Assembly (NCBI RefSeq): GCF_003856525.1
Contig: NZ_RJVQ01000002.1
Span: forward strand, 1-64,000
From: Vibrio viridaestus
Lineage (GTDB): Bacteria; Pseudomonadota; Gammaproteobacteria; Enterobacterales; Vibrionaceae
DNA length: 64,000 bases
Reading direction: 5' to 3'
Each line of letters starts with the position of its first letter. Position 1 is the first letter of the stretch. Below, in pieces: positions 58,034 through 64,000 of this stretch. The notes beneath the pieces were generated by a model. It saw nothing but the letters and a program-made list of their open reading frames with translations, had not been told where the DNA came from and ran no database searches. The position numbers and the translations under genes were made by a program.

Positions 58034-59266
58034 TTAAGCTTTGTTTTCCGTAAGCTTACGCTCTACAGCGTCAGAACGGCGAAGTTTGAGCTCATCTCTA
58101 ATTTCTTTTCCCTGAAATCCATCCTGAATAATATGCTGTGTATTGACGGCCAAGGCTGCTTGATAGGCTATTTCAAAACGTTCTTTTTGTGGATAAGGTT
58201 CGTTTTCTAGCCCTAACCGTCCCGAATGATCTGCTTGGCAGCTTATTAAAACCTTGTTCAAACGCTCTGGATTGCGCCATACGTCGAGTTTGTCAAATAT
58301 CTTAATGAAGGTTGCAGGTCTAAGCTCCATTGCTCTATGAATGTTTGAGTGCTGCTCACACACTGCGAGCGCTAAATCTCGATACTCATTTGGTATTCTC
58401 AAACGCTGGCACAGTGATTTGATGAGTTTGACGCCAGTATGGCAGTGCATTTTATGGCTTGGCCATTCGTTTTTTGGGGTGATGCCTTTTCCTAAGTCGT
58501 GTACGGCCGCTGCAAACCTTACCGTTAGATCCTCTGATAACTGACTCGCCTGATTGATAACCATTAATGTATGAATGCCTGTATCAATTTCTGGATGCCA
58601 CTTAGCGGGTTGAGGTACACCAAACAAAACGTCGATTTCTGGTATCAGCTCGGCTAAGGCTAGGTTATCTCTTAGAACTTTTAAGAAAATCTCAGGTGAA
58701 GGTGTAGAAAGTGATTTTTGCCACTCTAGCCACACACGTTCTGGAGTCAGTTCACTTAACTCGCCTGATTGAGAGATTTTCTGTATCAGTGATTGAGTTT
58801 CCTCAGCAACAGTAAAACCATGCTTATTCAGTTTGGCAGCAAAGCGAGCGACTCTCAGCACTCTCAAAGGATCTTCAGTAAAGGCTTCTGATACATGGCG
58901 AAGAATTTTGTCGTTTAAGTCTTGTTGCCCGCCGTAAGGGTCAATAATGTTTCCATTCCAATCCATTGCCATCGCATTAATCGTTAGATCACGTCGTAGT
59001 AGATCCTCTTCTAGTGTTACATCATTGGCAAAGTAGCAATTGAAACCTGTGTACCCCTTACCTGACTTACGCTCTGTACGAGCAAGGGCATGTTCTTCCT
59101 GTGTCTCAGGATGCAGAAACACAGGGAAGTCTTTTCCTACGGGTTTAAATCCTTTTGCAAGCATTGCTTCAGGCGTAGAACCAACCACCACCCAATCATT
59201 ATCATAATGTTTCAGACCGAGTAATTTATCTCTTACGGCACCGCCAACAAGATATTTTTTTAGCAT
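58034..59266 (-). CDS. cca: Multifunctional CCA-adding tRNA nucleotidyltransferase
   Basis: Adds or repairs the tRNA 3' CCA end; 410 residues, near the E. coli length of 412. The nucleotidyltransferase core has [12 protein letters not shown] at the N terminus and DNDWVVVG with catalytic Asp residues near 23, then [12 protein letters not shown] near 90. A C-terminal HD phosphohydrolase domain contains [12 protein letters not shown] near residue 255 and HCHTGV, marking the multifunctional form. It is convergent with eno. Confidence 0.96.
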   Translation of the reverse strand: MLKKYLVGGAVRDKLLGLKHYDNDWVVVGSTPEAMLAKGFKPVGKDFPVFLHPETQEEHALARTERKSGKGYTGFNCYFANDVTLEEDLLRRDLTINAMAMDWNGNIIDPYGGQQDLNDKILRHVSEAFTEDPLRVLRVARFAAKLNKHGFTVAEETQSLIQKISQSGELSELTPERVWLEWQKSLSTPSPEIFLKVLRDNLALAELIPEIDVLFGVPQPAKWHPEIDTGIHTLMVINQASQLSEDLTVRFAAAVHDLGKGITPKNEWPSHKMHCHTGVKLIKSLCQRLRIPNEYRDLALAVCEQHSNIHRAMELRPATFIKIFDKLDVWRNPERLNKVLISCQADHSGRLGLENEPYPQKERFEIAYQAALAVNTQHIIQDGFQGKEIRDELKLRRSDAVERKLTENKA

Positions 59267-59285
59267 GCAACAACCTTTTACGTGA

Positions 59286-59313
59286 TATAAAAAAGGCCAT
59301 CAATTTGATGGCC
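59286..59313 (-). terminator. Terminator after the SH3-domain gene
   Basis: GGCCATCAA and TTGATGGCC arms; on the minus strand followed by a T6 run. It separates the SH3-domain gene from cca. Confidence 0.85.
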
Positions 59314-59333
59314 TACGATCGGTAATGGGTATC

Positions 59334-59942
59334 TTACAACCAGTCGCCCTGTGATTTACGGCGCTTAGGAATGATGTGCGGTAGAATTAAACCAAATAAA
59401 ATACCACCAAGAACCACACCACCACCGTAGATGAAGTATTTCATCAACAAATCTTCTTTCTGAGTATCAAGCTTAGCTCTTAGTTCACGTATTTCAGACT
59501 GAGAAGCAGCAAGTTTGCTACTAATATCGGAATAATTCTTTTCTAGCTCAGAGACTTGTTTATTGCGCACATCAAGTGATTCAACCAAACTTTGTTTTTC
59601 ATTATCGGCATTGGATTGTGCGTTCGCCAGTTTTTCTTTTACATCGGCAAGTTCAGCTTCAAGCTTTGGCATACGCTCGGCCATACTCACTGTGCGAGTA
59701 ATGAACTCAGTCTTAACCCAACCCCTACGACCGTTGGTATCAACGACTTCACTAAAACCTGTTTGCTTATTTACGTCAACAAGCTGCACTTTTTCTCCGG
59801 CATCAACGCTACCGATAATACGGTATTCGTTGCTTGGACCTGAGTGCATGTAGGTAAATAGCTTGTCCGCTATATAACGATCCTGAGCGAAAGTCGGTGC
59901 TGCAATCAATGTAAAAAGCACCATGATGAACCATTTTTTCAC
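59334..59942 (-). CDS. SH3-domain coiled-coil membrane protein (TIGR04211/YgiM type)
   Basis: A 202-residue envelope protein. Residues 1-20 are a signal peptide (VKKWFIMVLFTLIAAPTFA). A bacterial SH3 domain follows at about 22-85 (MHSGPSNEYRIIGSVDAGEKVQLV, GRRGWVKTEFI), then a coiled coil at about 90-168 and a C-terminal membrane segment with a basic tail at about 172-195. The start is GTG at 59942 with AGGA 6 bases upstream; a longer ATG frame to 59987 lacks a ribosome site. This is the YgiM layout, found beside cca and ygiF in E. coli. Its role is unknown, probably at the cell wall. Confidence 0.85.
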   Translation of the reverse strand: MKKWFIMVLFTLIAAPTFAQDRYIADKLFTYMHSGPSNEYRIIGSVDAGEKVQLVDVNKQTGFSEVVDTNGRRGWVKTEFITRTVSMAERMPKLEAELADVKEKLANAQSNADNEKQSLVESLDVRNKQVSELEKNYSDISSKLAASQSEIRELRAKLDTQKEDLLMKYFIYGGGVVLGGILFGLILPHIIPKRRKSQGDWL

Positions 59943-60021
59943 AGTAAGTCCTTTAAAATCAGTTTGAATTTTTTTGCGAATCCGCAAATATTAAAAATTT
60001 TCGGTCTCCGGTGCAACAAAG

Positions 60022-60042
60022 AAGGGAGGCTTAGCCTCCCTT
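60022..60042 (-). terminator. Terminator after the Pit transporter gene
   Basis: AAGGGAGGCT / AGCCTCCCTT near-perfect palindrome; on the minus strand followed by CTTTGTT. It lies 56 bases beyond the transporter stop. Confidence 0.75.
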
Positions 60043-60097
60043 TATCGCAATTTATGTCAATAATCACATCATATTGACACAATGTTAACTGATCTGG

Positions 60098-61357
60098 CTA
60101 GATAAACAGCTTTTCAAGAATGTAGTAAAACACGACGGCGAGTAATGCGCCTGCTGGAAGCGTTACAATCCAAGATGCAACGATATTTCTTACTACGCCC
60201 AAGTTTAGGGCTGCAATGCCACGAGCAAAACCAACACCAAGTACAGCACCGACGAGTGTTTGAGTCGTCGAAATGGGTAAACCTGTACCAGAAGCTAATA
60301 CAACCGTTGAAGCTGTTGCTAGCTGAGCTGCAAAACCTCGGCTCGGAGTTAACTCTGTAATACCAGTACCGACAGTTGCCATAACTTTGTGACCTAAAGT
60401 GGCAAGACCCACGACAATGCCAATACCACCTAGAGGCAAAATCCACCACGCGATTGAGCTTTTCGCTGCTACCTGACCCAAGCTTTCAACTGTTGCTACA
60501 ACCGCTGATAGTGGGCCAATCGCATTTGCTACGTCATTTGAACCGTGAGCAAAAGCCATTGCACATGCTGTTACAACCATCAGCACGGTAAATATGCTTT
60601 CTACACCAGAGAAACTTCCGTCATTTTCACGATTTGAAAAGCGTTTCATGATGTAGATATAACCACCAATCATAACTATAAGGGATACCACTACCGCCCA
60701 TACCCATGCTTCGCTGTTAGTAAGATGAAGACCAACGTGTTTTAAACCTTTCTTGATGGTAACTAATGCAATAACCATCGTTGTAATAAACATGTATACA
60801 GGAACAAAGCGTTTTGCGTTTTCTAGGGGGTTTTCGGTATCAAAGATGAGTCTTTGCGCACTGATAAATATCACGTAAGCGAAGAACCCAGAAATAAGGG
60901 GAGTAACAATCCAACTACCAACAATACCTTGTACTGAGTGCCAATCGACCGCATCTGTACCTACAGTTACACAGGCAAAGCCAATAATTGCACCGATAAT
61001 AGAGTGGGTTGTTGAGACTGGCCAGCCCATGTAAGAGGCTAAAAGTAGCCATGTACCTGCAGCTAAAAGAGCAGACATCATACCGAAGACAAGAATATCT
61101 GGCTGACTTGCGAATAGAGAGGTTTCTATTACACCTTTACGTATCGTATCGGTTACTTCACCGCCAGCAAGATACGCACCTGCGAATTCAAACACCATTG
61201 CTATTAAAATAGCCTGTTTTACTGTTAGAGCTTTAGAACCAACCGATGTTCCCATAGCATTGGCAACGTCATTTGCACCAATACCGATCGCCATCAAGAA
61301 ACCAAAAGCAGCTGCTACGATAATCAAGATAGTGCCATAGTTTGCAAGGATATCCAT
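60098..61357 (-). CDS. Inorganic phosphate transporter, Pit (PHO4) family
   Basis: A 419-residue inner-membrane phosphate symporter with about 10-12 membrane segments. The two inverted-repeat signatures are clear: AIGIGANDVANAMGTSVGS near residue 24 and AFAHGSNDVANAIGPLSAV near 270. SMPVSTTHS-type loops appear as WPVSTTHSIIGA and LPISTTQTLVGAV. It follows a DUF47 gene by 138 bases, the usual pit-accessory pairing. No pho box was recognised. Confidence 0.93.
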   Translation of the reverse strand: MDILANYGTILIIVAAAFGFLMAIGIGANDVANAMGTSVGSKALTVKQAILIAMVFEFAGAYLAGGEVTDTIRKGVIETSLFASQPDILVFGMMSALLAAGTWLLLASYMGWPVSTTHSIIGAIIGFACVTVGTDAVDWHSVQGIVGSWIVTPLISGFFAYVIFISAQRLIFDTENPLENAKRFVPVYMFITTMVIALVTIKKGLKHVGLHLTNSEAWVWAVVVSLIVMIGGYIYIMKRFSNRENDGSFSGVESIFTVLMVVTACAMAFAHGSNDVANAIGPLSAVVATVESLGQVAAKSSIAWWILPLGGIGIVVGLATLGHKVMATVGTGITELTPSRGFAAQLATASTVVLASGTGLPISTTQTLVGAVLGVGFARGIAALNLGVVRNIVASWIVTLPAGALLAVVFYYILEKLFI

Positions 61358-61495
61358 CGTAATACCTAGTTTTTATAACAAGCGGAGCAAAAACGACGTT
61401 TTTTACACGCAAAAAAACACTGGCACGAACTGTATGTGCCAAATTGTCGTTTTATTTCGTTAATGCCCTTAGTTATTGAGTTTAAAAATTAACTA

Positions 61496-62176
61496 TTATG
61501 AGCGCGAGAGCATTAACTCTAATCGTGCGCCAACACGTTGAGCCTGATCAGCGATCCCACCAACCCACTCAAAAATTTTATACAGAAACATGATATCAAT
61601 TGGATTGTGTTGATCTTCAATCTTCATCAGCATCTGACGCAATTCAATCTGCATCGTATCTGTATCGTCTTCAATGACATCTAGTTGATGAATCATTTCA
61701 GCAACTAATGTGACTTCTCGGCCTTTGAATCCTGCTTCCAGAAGTTCGTCAAATTCACTGATGACGTTTTGTGCCTGAGTCGCGGCATCTAGGCATCGCA
61801 TTACGTAGTGGATGAATTTGTCTTGAAGTGGTTCTGGAATAATCAACTGACGTCCGTAAACTCGTCCAGCAACATCTTTCGCCAAGTTGGCTAATTTGTC
61901 TTGCTGAGTCAGGAGTTCAAGCATATCAGTACGATCGACGGGCAGGAATAACCCTCTTGGAAGTTTGAGGCGGATTTCTCGTTTCAGCACGTCGGCTTCT
62001 TTTTCCAAGTGAGAAATCTGAGCTCTAATTTCAGATGCTTTTTCCCAATCTCCTTTGAACGATACTTCAAAAAAGTTAATAAGATGAGAGCAGCATTCAT
62101 TGACACATACAACGTGTCTTTGCAAAGGCTTAATAGGGGACTTTGCGAATAACCCCATAATTGTATTCATTGGCAT
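61496..62176 (-). CDS. DUF47 / TIGR00153 Pit accessory protein
   Basis: A 226-residue PhoU-like helical protein of the DUF47 family. The N-terminal NTIMGLFAKSPIKPLQRHV is characteristic of the TIGR00153 group. Acidic helices follow (EASEIRAQISHLEKEADVLKREIR, VIEDDTDTMQIELRQ). It is upstream of, and probably co-transcribed with, the Pit transporter and likely modulates it. The start may be at 62176 or at the ATG two codons later (62170). Confidence 0.9.
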   Translation of the reverse strand: MPMNTIMGLFAKSPIKPLQRHVVCVNECCSHLINFFEVSFKGDWEKASEIRAQISHLEKEADVLKREIRLKLPRGLFLPVDRTDMLELLTQQDKLANLAKDVAGRVYGRQLIIPEPLQDKFIHYVMRCLDAATQAQNVISEFDELLEAGFKGREVTLVAEMIHQLDVIEDDTDTMQIELRQMLMKIEDQHNPIDIMFLYKIFEWVGGIADQAQRVGARLELMLSRS

Positions 62177-62375
62177 GGTTCTTCAACCTAACTATAACCT
62201 TAAAAAAACACGTACCTAAGTGGCAATATGTTGAACATGGCTATAAAGGCGCGCATGTTAACCCATTAACTCGTTCATTAAAACCATTTTAGATCATTAA
62301 TAACGTGATATTTCTTTCTTGCCCCAAGGCCAATATGGCAATATCCTGTCGCTATCTGCTACGAAAGGTATCATT

Positions 62376-63896
62376 ATGGAAACTGAGATAGAACTTAAGT
62401 TTTTTGTTTCTCAAGACTATTCGACTATTTTACACACGAAAATCTCTGAGTCTAAAGTTCTTCAACACAGTCGTCGTCAATTAGGTAATACCTATTTTGA
62501 CACGGAAGACAATTGGTTGCGACAACATGATATCGGTTTGAGAATCCGTCGTTATGATGATGTTTTTGTTCAAACCGTAAAAACAGCAGGCCGTGTTATT
62601 GCCGGTTTACACCAAAGACCTGAGTATAATGCCGAGCATACCAGTAATGAGCCAGATCTTTCCCTTCATCCTGAAGATATCTGGCCTTCAGATAGAAGTA
62701 TAGATCAACTTCAAAATGAATTAACGCCTCTTTTCTCTACTGATTTCATTCGAGAACAATGGCTTATATCCATGTCTGATGGTAGCCAGATTGAAGTCGC
62801 GTTTGATTCCGGTGTGGTTGTGGCGGGAGAAAAGGAAGAGCCGATTTGTGAAGTTGAACTAGAACTAAAATCGGGTCAAACAGATGCGCTTTTTACCTTA
62901 GCTAGAATACTCAGTGACGGTGGCGGCATTAGACTGGGTAATTTAAGTAAAGCAGCTCGCGGGTATCGATTAGCCAACGGTTATAGTGCCGATCCGGTAC
63001 TACCATTGTCATTGGTAAAAACCACGAGTGCAGATAGCGTTGAAACGTGCTTTATTAATTCCCTAGAGCATGCATTATCTCACTGGCATTACCATGAACA
63101 GATTTATGTCGAAAATGAGAGTATTGATGCGTTGAGAGAGATGAGCTCAGCTATTGCTTTCATTAATCAAACGTTAAGCATCTATGAAGAAATTATTCCG
63201 CGCCGAGCCAGTACGATTTTAAGGCAGGAATTAAGATGGATAGAGCAAGAGTTTGCCTGGATAAATTCTTATGATCACATTGATGATCTTCTCAAGGATA
63301 AGGGACATATCTTGAGGAAGTTGGATGCCCGTAAGTTTTTGATGGCGGAACTCAAAGCACTGCAAGAAACCTATCCAGAAAGAGAGTCAGTGCTGAAGTT
63401 TATTCACTCTTCCCGTTATATGGCGTTGTTGCTGGACTTAAGTCGATGGATTTTAGCCAGAGGTTGGCAGCCTTTTATTGATGACAAGTCTCGTGAAAAA
63501 TTAAATGAGAGTGTTTATGCATTTGCATGCGAACAACTCAATAAATCCTGGTTTGAACTGAAAGAAGCTTTTCCTATCGAAAAAGTACTTTCTGCTGAGG
63601 ATTATATCGCGCAGCAGGAATGCTTGGCACGCAACCTATATACAGGAATAGGTTTTGCGAAACTTTATGAAAGAGATGAACGTCGTACCTTCCGTCTCCC
63701 TTGGGCTGATTTGCTTCAGGGGATCGATGATCTCTTAACATTGGAGCCACTGGAAAACCTCGTAGAGAAGCTTGAGTTAGGCGAAAGAGAGCAAGTAGAA
63801 CGCTGGTTACTTCGTCAGGAGAATTCAATTCTTCATGCGATGGAACAAACTCGAGCTATCACATCATCGAACACACCTTACTGGACTGAACAGTAA
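62376..63896 (+). CDS. ygiF: CYTH-CHAD inorganic triphosphatase YgiF
   Basis: A 506-residue cytoplasmic protein. The N-terminal CYTH domain (about residues 1-205) begins METEIELKFFV with the ExExK signature and hydrolyses inorganic triphosphate in E. coli. The C-terminal CHAD domain (about 220-500) is helical with basic and His-rich positions that bind polyphosphate in other members. The start at 62376 follows AAAGG by 7 bases; a frame to 62319 adds 19 residues. In related genomes glnE follows, but it would lie beyond the window edge. Confidence 0.93.
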   Translation: METEIELKFFVSQDYSTILHTKISESKVLQHSRRQLGNTYFDTEDNWLRQHDIGLRIRRYDDVFVQTVKTAGRVIAGLHQRPEYNAEHTSNEPDLSLHPEDIWPSDRSIDQLQNELTPLFSTDFIREQWLISMSDGSQIEVAFDSGVVVAGEKEEPICEVELELKSGQTDALFTLARILSDGGGIRLGNLSKAARGYRLANGYSADPVLPLSLVKTTSADSVETCFINSLEHALSHWHYHEQIYVENESIDALREMSSAIAFINQTLSIYEEIIPRRASTILRQELRWIEQEFAWINSYDHIDDLLKDKGHILRKLDARKFLMAELKALQETYPERESVLKFIHSSRYMALLLDLSRWILARGWQPFIDDKSREKLNESVYAFACEQLNKSWFELKEAFPIEKVLSAEDYIAQQECLARNLYTGIGFAKLYERDERRTFRLPWADLLQGIDDLLTLEPLENLVEKLELGEREQVERWLLRQENSILHAMEQTRAITSSNTPYWTEQ

Positions 63897-63904
63897 AATC
63901 GGTT

Positions 63905-63934
63905 CTCCTCTATCGCTTAAAACCGATAGAGGAG
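63905..63934 (+). terminator. Hairpin after ygiF
   Basis: Perfect 11-bp arms CTCCTCTATCG / CGATAGAGGAG with an 8-nt loop, 9 bases after ygiF. The trailing sequence reaches TTTTT only 10 bases later, so it is a weak terminator or a leader structure for the next gene. Nothing else is seen before the window end. Confidence 0.55.
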
Positions 63935-64000
63935 ACTCCCGAATTTTTGCTCTGCTCCTCAAGTTATCTTTTTTCCGCCGATACGTTATGTGGTTTAGTG

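Overview
The window is part of a gamma-proteobacterial chromosome, almost certainly a Vibrio or close Vibrionaceae relative, and most likely its large chromosome. The grounds are the protein sequences (for example a VC2487-type glycosyltransferase and a Vibrio-style BarA/VarS kinase), the block leuABCD - leuO - ilvIH, and the long housekeeping run from serA to eno. I cannot name the species.

Layout. Bases 1-430 are the tail of an rRNA operon: 5S, tRNA-Thr(GGT), second 5S. Bases 468-5580 are the leucine operon leuLABCD on the minus strand, with a leader peptide and attenuator. Bases 5633-10980 hold an unusual minus-strand operon: a cobalamin riboswitch, then a CobN-like metallochelatase with a signal peptide and a C-terminal anchor, an ExbB/TolQ-like protein, and a DUF2149 protein with an ExbD-like membrane motif. 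Bases 11119-12704 are a PAP2 phosphatase and glycosyltransferase pair. LeuO (13065) and the acetolactate synthase III genes ilvIH (14421-16636) follow.

Bases 16708-26644 look like a lineage-specific insert between ilvH and serA. It contains a MocR/GabR-type regulator that lacks the PLP-binding lysine and has an extra C-terminal domain, gabT and gabD, a DctPQM TRAP transporter, and a decayed IS4-family element that split a shared dctM/serA terminator. The likely theme is uptake and catabolism of GABA or a related omega-amino acid.

Bases 26678-63896 are conserved core: serA, rpiA, ygfA, 6S RNA, zapA, ygfB, ubiH, ubiI, ytfK, a YbaK-type deacylase, ygfZ, sdhE, ygfX, nadB, rpoE-rseABC, lepA, lepB, rnc, era, recO, pdxJ, acpS, barA, rlmD, relA, mazG, pyrG, eno, cca, an SH3/coiled-coil membrane protein, a Pit phosphate transporter with its DUF47 partner, and the CYTH/CHAD triphosphatase ygiF.

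The best candidates for undescribed biology are the B12-riboswitch-controlled CobN-like/ExbB-like/ExbD-like operon, the lysine-less MocR regulator with its candidate operators, and several RNA-level control structures in the leu, rpoE and IS4 regions.
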